Shown: positions 44,671 through 53,456 of the stretch, one piece after another
How the letters are laid out: each line of letters starts with the position of its first letter
Numbering within the stretch: the stretch's first letter is position 1
Source of the DNA: Maribellus sediminis
GTDB lineage: Bacteria > Bacteroidota > Bacteroidia > Bacteroidales > Prolixibacteraceae
Reading direction: 5' to 3'
Assembly: GCF_011799805.1 (NCBI RefSeq)
Contig: NZ_WXUB01000001.1
Coordinates: 1-64,000, forward strand
DNA length: 64,000 nucleotides
The notes under the pieces: model-generated
The model's database searches: none
Seen by the model: only the letters and a program-made list of their open reading frames with translations
Told to the model about the DNA's origin: nothing
Program-made: the position numbers and the translations under genes

Positions 44671-47265
44671 TTAAAATGCATCGTCCAATGTTCGTAGTGT
44701 CAGCACTTCATTCAATTTTTCTTCTGAAATATCGGTTTTCAGATTGACTGTTACCTTTTCATTCGGTAACAGATCGAAATAATTATCCGAGAAAAATCCG
44801 TCTTCGTCGCCAATTTGCAGGTACACGTTTTTAGCCAGTTTGTCGGTATTCAGCGTTATGTCGAAACCATTGTCGCTTTTAGCAATGCTGTGTTCTAAAG
44901 TAGGCGCTTTGATTTTTAAATCTTTAAACGGAAGGAAATAGTAGTAGTTGTTCGAAATTACTTTGCCGTTCTCCACGAGCTCGGTTTTCAAAACAACATC
45001 GTTAATTTCCCGACGGTATTTGTAACGGAATTCCCACTTGTTCACTTCATAATAATCATCGCTCGAGTTGGCCGGAATTTCCACCAGCGAAGCTTCTTCC
45101 CAGATCACTTTTCCGTCAAAATCTACCAGTTGAATGCGAAGCTCCGCATTTACCGGCTCCAACCGGTCGTTCACAATACCTACTTTCAGTTTCAGATCGT
45201 CTTCGTAGGGACTCACTAAAACCGGACTAAACCCCTTTTTCACATAGTATTGCAAGGCTTTCCATTTCTGGAAATAATCGGTCGAGCTCCATGAAGCCAC
45301 CGGCCAAACATCGTTAATCTGCCAGTACAAACTACCCATGCAGTATGGCATGGCCCGGCGGTGACCTTCCAGTCCGAATTTAATTCCGTCGGCCTGAAGT
45401 ACGTGGTTCACATACAGGAAGGATTCAAAATCTTTCGGGTGTTTGTATTCTTTCAACAAGTAATATTCAATGGTCTCATTTCCGATGGATGAGCGCTGGT
45501 GCGATTTCATTACTTCCGAGTAAATGTCGTAATCTTCAGGCTCGGCATATTTGCGCACGCTTGCAATTTCGGGGAAACTCTGGAAGCCATATTCGCTCAT
45601 AAAACGCGCCAGGTGAGTTGCGTATGTGCTGAACGGCTCTTTTCCCCACCAAACGCCCCAGTAATGTTCGTCGCCATTCACCAGGTCGGCCTGTACGCCA
45701 AGTCCCGACGATGGGCTTGAGCCCCAGTAACTGCGCGACGGATCGAGTTCTTCAACTACCTCGGGCAGTGTTTTGTGGAAAATATCGACATAAGCCTGCC
45801 AAACTTTCTCAGGAACATCTGCTCCCTCTTTTTCGGCATCTCGTTTCCAGCCCCAGGTATTCCAGGCAGTAAGAATTTCGTTGTTACCACACCACAATGC
45901 AATTGACGGATGGTTGCGCAGGCGTTTTACATTATCGATGGCTTCGTGTTTAATGTTATCCAGAAACTCGGCATCGTTGGGGAACATGGCACAGGCAAAC
46001 ATAAAATCCTGCCACACCAGTATTCCGTTCTCGTCGCAGAGGTCGTAAAAAATATCATTTTCGTAAATACCACCACCCCAGACACGCAACATGTTGTTGT
46101 TCGAAATTTTAGCAGTTTCTATCACTTTGCGGTAGTTTTCATCGGTCACACGAGGAAGAAACATATCATTGGGGATGTAGTTGGCGCCCTTCATAAATAC
46201 CGGATGCCCGTTCAGTTTGAAATAGAAGGACGTTCCGTCATCGTCTTTTTCACGCACCAGTTCCAGGGTGCGAATTCCAATGCGGGTATCTTCGGTAACA
46301 GTTCTGCCGCGAACTTCCAAAGTTCCCGTTAGATTGTACAGGTGAGCTTCTCCCAAACCATTCGACCACCAAAGCTGCGGATTTGCAATTTCGAAATTAA
46401 CCGAATACTTGCTTACTCCGGGAGTAAGATTTATTGCGCCGGAAGCGAGTGTTTGGCCATCGTTGCTGATCGAGACGGTCGCCTTTGCTTTTTTTACGGC
46501 ATCAACTTCAAATACCGCGGTAAATGTTGCTTTATCATCTGATACTTCATGCTGAACAATTTGCAGACTCTCAATTTTTGCATCATCCCAGGCTTTCAGG
46601 TAAACCGGTTTCCAGATTCCGCTGGTTACCAGTCGCGGGCCCCAATCCCAACCATAATGATAACCGGCCTTCCGGGTGTAAATGCTAACTTTTTTATTGC
46701 CTTCAACCTGGCCCCGTTCGGCCTGGTCGTTTCCGGCCCCGGGATATACAAAGCCATTGGCATCGTATTTTTTCAGTCCTTCATTTATTGGCGAGCGAAA
46801 ATGTATATGAAGTTCATTTTCTCCTTCATTCAGGTATTCTTTTACATCAGCCTGCCATTCGCGAAACATGTTATCGGCCGAGAGCACCTGCTTGCCGTTA
46901 ACAAACACATCGGCATAGGTATCTAGCCCTTTAAAATCGAGTACCACCCGATCGCGGTTCAGGAACGTTTTGTCTACTACAAAAGTAGTTTTGTAGTCCC
47001 AGTCTACTTTGTCAATCCATTGCTGATCAAGCTCATTTAACCGGTAAAATGGATCCTCTATTTTGCCGTTATCCAGCAGGTCGGTGTGAACGGTTCCGGG
47101 TACTTTGGCCGGTAACCATTCGTCCTTGTCAGCCTGGCTAAATGTCCAGTTCTCATTTATTTCTTTGCTAATCATCAACTGCGGATCCTTGGGGTTTTGT
47201 TTGCAGGCAGTAATAAGAAGTAGTCCGATTGCCGCCAAAGTTGTAGTTCTCAATATCGACTTCAT
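44671..47265 (-). CDS. Beta-mannosidase (GH2) lipoprotein
   Basis: The 864-residue protein has a lipoprotein signal (LLLITAC, Cys21). GH2 domains follow: a jelly roll (WTFSQADKDEWLPAKVPGTVHTDL, cut), Ig-like domain and TIM barrel. The active site is acid/base Glu463 (LWCGNNEILTAW) and nucleophile Glu558 (FMSEYGFQSFPE), both typical of beta-mannosidases. It would remove terminal beta-mannose from mannan or N-glycan-like oligosaccharides in the periplasm. An inverted repeat at 47298-47329 lies just upstream of the start. Confidence 0.93.
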   Translation of the reverse strand: MKSILRTTTLAAIGLLLITACKQNPKDPQLMISKEINENWTFSQADKDEWLPAKVPGTVHTDLLDNGKIEDPFYRLNELDQQWIDKVDWDYKTTFVVDKTFLNRDRVVLDFKGLDTYADVFVNGKQVLSADNMFREWQADVKEYLNEGENELHIHFRSPINEGLKKYDANGFVYPGAGNDQAERGQVEGNKKVSIYTRKAGYHYGWDWGPRLVTSGIWKPVYLKAWDDAKIESLQIVQHEVSDDKATFTAVFEVDAVKKAKATVSISNDGQTLASGAINLTPGVSKYSVNFEIANPQLWWSNGLGEAHLYNLTGTLEVRGRTVTEDTRIGIRTLELVREKDDDGTSFYFKLNGHPVFMKGANYIPNDMFLPRVTDENYRKVIETAKISNNNMLRVWGGGIYENDIFYDLCDENGILVWQDFMFACAMFPNDAEFLDNIKHEAIDNVKRLRNHPSIALWCGNNEILTAWNTWGWKRDAEKEGADVPEKVWQAYVDIFHKTLPEVVEELDPSRSYWGSSPSSGLGVQADLVNGDEHYWGVWWGKEPFSTYATHLARFMSEYGFQSFPEIASVRKYAEPEDYDIYSEVMKSHQRSSIGNETIEYYLLKEYKHPKDFESFLYVNHVLQADGIKFGLEGHRRAMPYCMGSLYWQINDVWPVASWSSTDYFQKWKALQYYVKKGFSPVLVSPYEDDLKLKVGIVNDRLEPVNAELRIQLVDFDGKVIWEEASLVEIPANSSDDYYEVNKWEFRYKYRREINDVVLKTELVENGKVISNNYYYFLPFKDLKIKAPTLEHSIAKSDNGFDITLNTDKLAKNVYLQIGDEDGFFSDNYFDLLPNEKVTVNLKTDISEEKLNEVLTLRTLDDAF

Positions 47266-47297
47266 GTGATTTAAATTGGTCCTTGCATGATTTCATA

Positions 47298-47329
47298 CTG
47301 AATTCGTATCGCGTATGTTACGAATTCAG
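47298..47329. promoter_or_regulatory. 11-bp inverted repeat upstream of the beta-mannosidase gene
   Basis: ctgaattcgta (47298-47308) and tacgaattcag (47319-47329) are exact reverse complements with a 10-bp spacer, 33 bp upstream of the ATG. No T run follows on either strand, so a terminator is unlikely. A dimeric repressor or activator site is the simpler reading. Confidence 0.4.
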
Positions 47330-47442
47330 GTAATTGAACGCTATTCATGCTCTTCTCATATATCGTATGATTTAAGCGCGGTTAAAGTTGATAAAATCGA
47401 AAGGATTTACCTAAAAAACACGATAAATATCATAAAATAAAA

Positions 47443-47471
47443 AATGCCAGCTGAACTAAAACAGTGGCATT
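47443..47471 (-). terminator. Terminator of the DUF2892 / C_GCAxxG_C_C gene pair
   Basis: aatgcca (47443-47449) pairs with tggcatt (47465-47471), extended by ctg/cag with a one-base bulge. On the minus strand the hairpin is followed by TTTTATTTTATG. Confidence 0.6.
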
Positions 47472-47493
47472 CAAAGTGATTCTGATCAGCTTC

Positions 47494-47682
47494 CTAATTG
47501 TCCTTTTTGAGGGTCGAAATTTTAAAGGGAATATAGAGCGGACAAAATTTAAACAACCCTGTTGCAAGCGGAACAATCCCGATCAATCCCCACCAACTGT
47601 CGAAAATTACGCCGGCTATGGCAATTAGCAATCCTACTATAATCCGAAGTAAACGGTCGACCGGACCAACATTGTATTTCAT
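47494..47682 (-). CDS. DUF2892-type small membrane protein
   Basis: I start at the internal ATG (47682, MKYNVGPVDRLLRIIVG), which matches the usual start of the DUF2892 (YgaP-like membrane) family; the frame opens 10 codons earlier. The 62-residue product has two hydrophobic stretches (RIIVGLLIAIAGVIF and GLIGIVPLATGLFKFCPLY) with the family's conserved FCP motif. The family often sits beside sulfur or redox genes. It follows the C_GCAxxG_C_C gene on the same strand, about 50 bp downstream. Confidence 0.8.
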   Translation of the reverse strand: MKYNVGPVDRLLRIIVGLLIAIAGVIFDSWWGLIGIVPLATGLFKFCPLYIPFKISTLKKDN

Positions 47683-47732
47683 ATTTATAAGTTTTAATGA
47701 GTTTACAATCAAATAATTTAAACTGGTTCAGT

Positions 47733-48164
47733 TTAGATTTCACCGGCCAGGATATCGCAGGCAGATTTTATGAAACCCGGACATTTTTGCGTAAAAGCTT
47801 CGGCTTCTGTGGCTGCTTCCGATCCTTCGGGTGTTGAGATATCGTAACCGGTAAGTTCTTTGCAAATCAGCGAGCCGTGAACGGCTTTAAACTTTTCGTT
47901 AAACAGTTGAATCTTTTGCTTAGTATGAGCTTTGGCTTCCGCATCGCCAATGTAATGACCGTGTTTCATTCCAATTACCATATATGCTCCGGTAACTGCT
48001 CCGCAGGTTTCGGCACAAGCCATTCCACCACCAAAACCGCTGGCAATGCGAAGGGCTGTTTTTTCATCGATCCCAAGCTCGTCAGCATGCAGGCTAAATA
48101 CCGTTTGTGCGCAGTTGAACTGAGTTGGGAAAAGATTGTCGACCAAATGGCTCTTGCTGTTCAT
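47733..48164 (-). CDS. C_GCAxxG_C_C family protein
   Basis: The 143-residue cytoplasmic protein contains the family cysteines: FNCAQTVFS, GFGGGMACAETCGAVTGA and later SLICKELTG and FTQKCPGFIKSACD. The family is thought to bind metal or act in redox reactions, and it often sits near electron-transfer genes. Length is normal for the family. It forms a likely two-gene unit with the DUF2892 protein. Confidence 0.9.
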   Translation of the reverse strand: MNSKSHLVDNLFPTQFNCAQTVFSLHADELGIDEKTALRIASGFGGGMACAETCGAVTGAYMVIGMKHGHYIGDAEAKAHTKQKIQLFNEKFKAVHGSLICKELTGYDISTPEGSEAATEAEAFTQKCPGFIKSACDILAGEI

Positions 48165-48287
48165 TTTTCCTTTAAAGGTAGTAAGATTATAAGAAATTGA
48201 TGAACTGTTAAATTGAAAAATTAGGCATTAAATAGCTGTGAGCTTCGAGCCACCAGAAGTAAGATTAAGAATCAAGAAAAAGCAAAC

Positions 48288-48321
48288 CCGATTTATCCAT
48301 CTTCTGATAGGTAAACCGGGC
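48288..48321 (-). terminator. Terminator of the second ECF sigma operon
   Basis: Two 15-nt arms (48288-48302 and 48307-48321) pair imperfectly around a 4-nt loop. On the minus strand the hairpin is followed by TTTGCTTTTTC. It has the same arm length and a very similar sequence to the pgk terminator at 50286-50319. Confidence 0.65.
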
Positions 48322-48342
48322 TTTTTGCTTGAACATTGTATT

Positions 48343-48666
48343 TTATTTTCTAAAGGTAACCCGAATCAATTTGTCGAATTGAGTGGCCAGGATAAAAATG
48401 ACTACAACTTCGAAGGCCAGCAGTACTAGTTTTGAATTGCTGATGCCAGCAAATCCAAAATCGAAGGAGGCGAACAATGTTGTGGCGATCAGCCCAAGTG
48501 CTAGCCCAACCAGGAAAAAGAACCACGACCAGCGAATGTTTTTCCAAACCGATTTTTCGCTGGCTTGCTTTTCTCGAATTGCATCCATTACATTGTCTTC
48601 AAAATCCGGAAGTTTGATTTCCAGCTTCGAATGTTGCATCCAGTCTTTTAATTCTCTTTCTTCCAT
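48343..48666 (-). CDS. Small membrane protein, probable anti-sigma partner
   Basis: The 107-residue protein has a soluble N-terminus (MEERELKDWMQHSKLEIKLP) and then two membrane helices (WSWFFFLVGLALGLIATTLF; LVLLAFEVVVIFILAT). It starts 1 bp after the ECF sigma gene ends. The N-in topology with a ~45-residue cytoplasmic head is compatible with a sigma-binding role, but no ZAS or FecR motif is visible. Function is inferred from gene order only. Confidence 0.6.
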   Translation of the reverse strand: MEERELKDWMQHSKLEIKLPDFEDNVMDAIREKQASEKSVWKNIRWSWFFFLVGLALGLIATTLFASFDFGFAGISNSKLVLLAFEVVVIFILATQFDKLIRVTFRK

Positions 48667-48667
48667 T

Positions 48668-49225
48668 TTAAATCAGAGTTTTTGCTTCGCCTTTCAAATA
48701 TTTGGTGAAGAGCTTTTCCATGTTTTTTCGAGCCCGGTGCAGCGTTACTTTCACCTTCGATTCCGACCATCCGGTTATTTCACAAATTTCAGCAATATTA
48801 TTCTCATTCAGGTAAAACAACCGAAGAACGAGCGATTCGGTAGCCGGCAGCCTGTTTAGGATCTCGTTGATGTAAAATTCCCGTTCATCCTCTTTCAGCT
48901 GATCGATCACCGAAGTATCACTAACCGGGTGAAGGTTGTGTGAACTGTTCAAATCTACGTTTTGCTCCCCTTTTTTGCGGATCACCTTGATTGATTCATT
49001 CACAACAATGCGATAAAACCAGGTACTGAATTTCGAATTCCCTTTAAATTTTTTGAGGTTTTGAAAAGCCTTCATAAAAGCCTCCTGCACAACGTCGGTG
49101 GCCAGAAACTCGTTCTTCACCACCGACATCGACAAGGTAAATGCCATGTCTTTATACTGACTGACAAAGTACCTGAAAGCCTCAGTATCACCGTCTATTA
49201 CCTTTTTTATATAAAGGTCGTCCAT
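48668..49225 (-). CDS. ECF-type RNA polymerase sigma factor (second)
   Basis: The 185-residue protein has sigma region 2 (DTEAFRYFVSQYKDMAFTLSMSV...ATDVVQEAFMKAFQNL) and region 4 (RLPATESLVLRLFYLNENNIAEICEITGWSESKVKVTLHRARKNME, cut). It is of the general SigW/RpoE-like type, unlike the FecI-type gene at 28843. It lies in the middle of a three-gene cluster between two small membrane proteins, with 1-6 bp gaps on either side. Confidence 0.92.
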   Translation of the reverse strand: MDDLYIKKVIDGDTEAFRYFVSQYKDMAFTLSMSVVKNEFLATDVVQEAFMKAFQNLKKFKGNSKFSTWFYRIVVNESIKVIRKKGEQNVDLNSSHNLHPVSDTSVIDQLKEDEREFYINEILNRLPATESLVLRLFYLNENNIAEICEITGWSESKVKVTLHRARKNMEKLFTKYLKGEAKTLI

Positions 49226-49231
49226 TAATTG

Positions 49232-49597
49232 TTATTTGTTTTTTGGCCGGTCTACAAAATAAGCTACAATTATTGAAATGGCGGTAAAAAGAAAAATAAC
49301 CCCAAAAATTAAGGGCTCTTCCTGGATTTCGCGTTTATCTATACCAAACTCAACTGCACCAAAGGCAACGAGCCAGCCAAATGAAAATCCGGTAAAAATA
49401 ATTCCCAGTTTTAACCAGGGGAAATAAAAACGGATTTCGCGTTTCGGCCGTGCATAAATTTCAGAAACATCCTTGTCGCGTTCAATCAAGGCCATTCGTT
49501 CCTTGTTTCTTGCTTTTATGTAAAAGTACCAACCTAAAAAGATAGCGGCAAAAAATGCCGTCCATACAATCGCCAACATTACATCTTCCATATTCAT
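49232..49597 (-). CDS. Hypothetical membrane protein upstream of the ECF sigma gene
   Basis: The 121-residue protein has a membrane helix at ~7-27 (MLAIVWTAFFAAIFLGWYFYI), a charged cytoplasmic segment (KARNKERMALIERDKDVSEIY), and two further helices (WLKLGIIFTGFSFGWLVAFG; PLIFGVIFLFTAISIIVAYF). I do not recognise a family, although the layout resembles DUF6249-like proteins. It ends 6 bp before the sigma gene and is its likely operon leader. Confidence 0.65.
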   Translation of the reverse strand: MNMEDVMLAIVWTAFFAAIFLGWYFYIKARNKERMALIERDKDVSEIYARPKREIRFYFPWLKLGIIFTGFSFGWLVAFGAVEFGIDKREIQEEPLIFGVIFLFTAISIIVAYFVDRPKNK

Positions 49598-49659
49598 TTA
49601 TTTTTTAAAATTTCTCCTTTGATAGCTTAGCCTGGAAAAAGGTTACAATTTTTTTTAGC

Positions 49660-50205
49660 TGCAAGTTTTAAGCTTCAAGCCACAAGCTTTAAGTAGTGAG
49701 CTACGAGCTACGAGCTGCGAGACACGATTATCAAGAAACGAATATCAGCATCGAGTATTATAATATCCAGTATTGAATGACCAATAATCGATATTCAACG
49801 TTCCTTACCTTTGGAAATTTAACATTGAATATTGGAAATTCTACATCAAGTTTTTAGCTGAAAGCCACAAGCTACAAGTAGTGAGCTACGAGCTGCGAGT
49901 ATCAAGAAACGAATATCAAGCATCAAGTAATAAATATCCAGTATTGAATGACCAATAATCGATATTCAACAATTTCTTACCGTTGGAAATTTAACATTGA
50001 ATATTGGAAATTCTACATCAAGTTTTAAGCTTCAAGCCACAAGCTTTAAGTAGTGAGCTACGAGCTGCGAGCTGTGAGACGCGAGTATCAAGAAACGAAT
50101 ATCAAGCATCGAGTATAAAATAGCCAATATTGAATGACGAATAATCGATATTCAACGTTCCTTACCGTTGGAAATTTAGCATTGAATATTGGAAATTCTA
50201 GATTT
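49660..50205. repeat. Three tandem copies of a ~170-185-bp intergenic repeat
   Basis: Copies begin near 49663, 49848 and 50019. Each has caagttttaagcttcaagcc-like text, runs of gagctacgagctgcgag, then tgaatgaccaataatcgat and gaatattggaaattcta. They contain no credible ORF. Shorter pieces of the agctacgagc motif recur at 48237, 51763, 52119 and 60445, so this is an interspersed family. It is not a CRISPR array. Confidence 0.75.
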
Positions 50206-50369
50206 AAAGAAGCCACAAGTCGTAAGCTTCAAGTATCCAGAATCGAGGATCCAGCATCCAATATTAAGGATCCGGCAAAAATAAACCCGATCTATCCGTC
50301 AGAAGACGGACAAACCGGGCTGTATCTATAACTATTTCGGTTGATCGCTTTTAAGCGGCTTTGCAGTGC
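50206..50369. other. Gap holding the pgk terminator
   Basis: Besides the hairpin at 50286-50319, a run of tatccagaatcgaggatccagcatccaa-type text near 50233-50270 looks like a degenerate tail of the adjacent repeat cluster. No gene is seen. Confidence 0.45.
50286..50319 (-). terminator. Terminator of phosphoglycerate kinase gene
   Basis: Arms 50286-50300 and 50305-50319 pair around an agaa loop, with tccgtc/gacgga perfect next to the loop and ccc/ggg at the base. On the minus strand it is followed by TTTATTTTT. Confidence 0.7.
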
Positions 50370-51566
50370 TTATTCGCCACGAACGGCAGCAATTCCCGGA
50401 AGAACTTTTCCTTCGAGGTATTCGAGCAATGCACCACCGGCAGTCGAGATGTATGAAACACCGTCGGCAATTCCAAATTTGTTAACAGCTGCAACCGAGT
50501 CGCCGCCACCAACAAGCGAGAAAGCACCTTTTTCAGTTGCTTCAACAATAGCATCGCCAATGGCTTTGGTACCGGCAGCGAAAGCTTCCATTTCGAAAAC
50601 TCCTGCAGGACCGTTCCAAAGAATAGTTTTTGAATTACCAATAACTTCTTTGAATGTTGCAATGGTGTCAGGACCTACATCCAATCCCATCCAGCCGTCT
50701 TTAATATTACCCGCTGAGCAAATTTCAGTATTTGCATCGTTGGCAAATTTGTCTGCAGCAACACAGTCTGAAGCGATTACAATGTTTACACCTTTATCTT
50801 TTGCCTGATCGATAATTTTCTTTGCCAGGTCTAAGTATTCATCTTCGCACAACGACGATCCGATGTTACCACCCATTGCTTTTACGAAAGTAAAAATCAT
50901 ACCACCACCGATAATCAGGTTGTCAACTTTCGACAACATGTTTTCGATGATTGTAATTTTTGTAGAAACTTTAGCACCACCCATAATTGCAGTTAACGGA
51001 CGCTGTGGATCGGCAACTACTTTGTCGAGGCTGGCAACTTCGCTGTCAACCAGGTAACCAAACAATTTGTCGTTCGGGAAAAATTTAGCCATTACAGCAG
51101 TAGAAGCGTGAGCACGGTGTGCAGTACCAAAAGCTTCCATCACCCAGCAGTCGCCGTTTTCGGCCAGTTGCCTTGCGAATTCTTCGTCACCGGCAGTTTC
51201 TTCGTTGTGGAAACGCAGGTTTTCAAGTACCAGAACTTCTCCCGGTTGAAGTGCGTCAGCTATTGCTTTTGTTTCGGCACCAATACAATCCGGTGCAATT
51301 TTTACTGTTGTACCACCCAGTAATTCTGAAAGGTGACCAACCAGGTGCTTTAAAGAGAATTTATCTTCCGGACCGCCTTTCGGACGACCAAGGTGCGACA
51401 TGATGATCGGAGAACCACCGCCTTCAATCACTTTTTTGATAGTAGGAAGCGCGGCGCGCATACGGGTGTCATCGGTAATCTCAAAATTTTCGTTTAAAGG
51501 CACGTTGAAATCAACACGAATAAGTGCTTTTTTGCCCTTAAAGTCGTAGCTGCTAATTGTTTGCAT
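50370..51566 (-). CDS. pgk: Phosphoglycerate kinase
   Basis: The 398-residue protein has the family opening ([23 protein letters not shown]), the substrate-binding SHLGRPKG, the central hinge region ([26 protein letters not shown]) and the nucleotide-binding end ([22 protein letters not shown]...[13 protein letters not shown]). It converts 1,3-bisphosphoglycerate and ADP to 3-phosphoglycerate and ATP in glycolysis, and the reverse in gluconeogenesis. Length is normal. A TATCTTTG box at 51601-51608 gives a ~28-nt leader. Confidence 0.98.
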   Translation of the reverse strand: MQTISSYDFKGKKALIRVDFNVPLNENFEITDDTRMRAALPTIKKVIEGGGSPIIMSHLGRPKGGPEDKFSLKHLVGHLSELLGGTTVKIAPDCIGAETKAIADALQPGEVLVLENLRFHNEETAGDEEFARQLAENGDCWVMEAFGTAHRAHASTAVMAKFFPNDKLFGYLVDSEVASLDKVVADPQRPLTAIMGGAKVSTKITIIENMLSKVDNLIIGGGMIFTFVKAMGGNIGSSLCEDEYLDLAKKIIDQAKDKGVNIVIASDCVAADKFANDANTEICSAGNIKDGWMGLDVGPDTIATFKEVIGNSKTILWNGPAGVFEMEAFAAGTKAIGDAIVEATEKGAFSLVGGGDSVAAVNKFGIADGVSYISTAGGALLEYLEGKVLPGIAAVRGE

Positions 51567-51600
51567 TTTATTGTATTTTTTAGAATATCAGAAAATCACT

Positions 51601-51608
51601 CAAAGATA
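51601..51608 (-). promoter_or_regulatory. Bacteroidota -7 box (TATCTTTG) for pgk
   Basis: Exact TAnnTTTG on the minus strand, 35 bp upstream of the pgk ATG, the same distance class as the boxes at 13548 and 22307. No clear -33 box. Confidence 0.4.
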
Positions 51609-52261
51609 AGAATTAATGCAACGCCATAACAGAGCTGATTTCGGGCTCAAATGAATTTAATGTTTGGGTAAAGTAAGCAGGGGCTGAAGGATAGAATGAT
51701 TGAAGGACTGAGGGATTGAAGGAGTGAATTGTTAAACTGCTAAATTGTAGAAAATAGTCGCGAGCTATGAGCTATAAGCTGCGAGCTTTTTGTCCTCCAT
51801 GTTTTTAATGGCAGTGGTTCATAACGACAGATTACATCTCCGTCCGTCAACTGACGGATCGGATCGTAATGACAATTAATTGGAAGGAGCCCAGTCAGCG
51901 GACCATAAGAATCAGGTTTCCGGCAAAAAACTGTACGGTCCGCTGCCGAACCCTAATAAACAGCGTCTTTGCGAGGGATCCGTCGGTTGACGGAGATCGA
52001 AGCAATCTCTCCGAGTGATTAGCGACCAATGACCATTCCCCAGCTCCTATTCATCACTCCCGGTTTCAAAAGACTGAGGGATTGAAGGAGTGAATTGTTA
52101 AATTGTAGAAAACAGCCGTGAACTACGAGCCACAAGCTGGGAGCTTTTTTCTTTCTAAACTTTTTCCCAATGACTAATGACTAGTGCCCAATCTCCCTCA
52201 ACAAAACATATTTCTCCAGCACAACTCTTCCAAAACGACATAAAGTGCTATTTTTGGCTTT
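51609..52261. repeat. Repeat-rich gap between pgk and the delta' gene
   Basis: No gene is visible. A ~80-bp sequence at 51707-51791 recurs at 52072-52150 (gactgagggattgaagg, then gtgaattgttaaa, ending aagctg.gagcttttt). Between them lie an inverted repeat cagcggacc/ggtccgctg (51896-51904 and 51937-51945), ccgtca/tgacgg pairs at 51844-51857, a related ccgtcggttgacgg at 51986-51999, and agatcgaagcaatctct near 52001. The agctatgagctataagct text belongs to the same family as 49660-50205. Confidence 0.6.
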
Positions 52262-53386
52262 ATGTTTTTCAAAGATGTAATCGGACAAGCTGAGATTAAA
52301 AAGCGCCTCATTCGCTCGGTGCAGGAACAACGTATCAGTCATGCGCAATTGTTTGCCGGACAGCCGGGAACAGGAAAGCTGGCCATGGCACTGGCTTATG
52401 CCCAATATGTTTCGTGCCGGAATCGCACTGAAGAGGATTCTTGCGGCGTGTGCCCGTCGTGTCACAAGTACCAAAAACTGGCACACCCCGATTTGCATTT
52501 TGTTTTCCCGATATTCAATGCTAAACAGTTCAACAAACCGGTAAGTGATGATTTTCTACCTCTGTGGCGCGAAAAGGTAAAAACGAACCCTTATTTCGAA
52601 CTGAGTGAATGGCTTAGCCACATTAATGCCGGTAACGCCCAGGGTGAAATCTACGAGCGCGAAAGCGAATCGATTCTGCGAAAACTCAACCTGAAATCTT
52701 TCGAATCGGAATTTAAGGTGATGATCATCTGGTTACCGGAGAAAATGAATCCTGCCTGTTCGAACAAGCTACTGAAAATGATTGAGGAACCACCAAAGAA
52801 AACGCTTTTTTTGCTGATCAGCGAAAACGAAGAAGGCGTGATCGGTACCATTCGTTCGCGCGCCCAATTGGTGAAATTCCCCTTTATCGACAATGCTTCG
52901 CTGGCTGCGGCTTTGGCTAAGATCGAAGGTATCGATCCGGATATTATTCCCGACGCGGTGCACCTGGCAAACGGTAGTTACAACAGGGCTTTGCAATACA
53001 TTACGCCCGGCGACGATGAGCAGTTCTATTTTCAGAAATTCCAGGAAATGATGCGTTTTGCTTACGCCCGGCAGGTTCGCGAATTAATCGATTGGGCCGA
53101 TGAAATGGCCAAGATCGGTCGCGATAAGCAAAAGGCTTATTTTGCCGCTGCCCTTCGTTTAGTGCGCGAATATTTCATCTCGAACATGAAGCGCAACGAA
53201 CTGGTGTACATGAACCGCGACGAGAAAGAATGGGGTAAAAAGTTCGCTCCCTTTATAAACGAGCGCAACATTGTTCCTTTTGCCAACGAGTTCGAACTGG
53301 GCATCAAACACATTACCATGAATGGCAATCCGCGAATCGTGTTCTTGGATACCGCGTTAAGGATGGTGCGGCTTATAAAACGATAG
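52262..53386 (+). CDS. holB: DNA polymerase III delta' subunit (clamp loader)
   Basis: The 374-residue protein begins MFFKDVIGQAEIKKRLIRSV. It has a Walker A-like loop at 33-39 (GQPGTGK), where the usual Ser/Thr after Lys is Leu, and a four-cysteine zinc site (C52, C61, C64, C67; SCGVCPSC). SNKLLKMIEEPP and FLLISENE follow, all typical of delta'. It is a non-motor part of the clamp loader that places the beta clamp on DNA. The sensor motif (TIRSRAQLVKFPFI) is present. It is normally near pgk and ricT/gldH in Bacteroidota genomes, as I recall. Confidence 0.92.
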   Translation: MFFKDVIGQAEIKKRLIRSVQEQRISHAQLFAGQPGTGKLAMALAYAQYVSCRNRTEEDSCGVCPSCHKYQKLAHPDLHFVFPIFNAKQFNKPVSDDFLPLWREKVKTNPYFELSEWLSHINAGNAQGEIYERESESILRKLNLKSFESEFKVMIIWLPEKMNPACSNKLLKMIEEPPKKTLFLLISENEEGVIGTIRSRAQLVKFPFIDNASLAAALAKIEGIDPDIIPDAVHLANGSYNRALQYITPGDDEQFYFQKFQEMMRFAYARQVRELIDWADEMAKIGRDKQKAYFAAALRLVREYFISNMKRNELVYMNRDEKEWGKKFAPFINERNIVPFANEFELGIKHITMNGNPRIVFLDTALRMVRLIKR

Positions 53387-53456
53387 TAGCTTCATTTTAT
53401 AGCGATATGGATGTCATCTTTCAAAAAGATGACATCCCGGCTGAACTAACTTTTTA

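Noticed and set aside
49660-50205. CRISPR array
   Set aside because: Repeats are ~170-185 bp and adjoin one another without short unique spacers; no cas genes are nearby.
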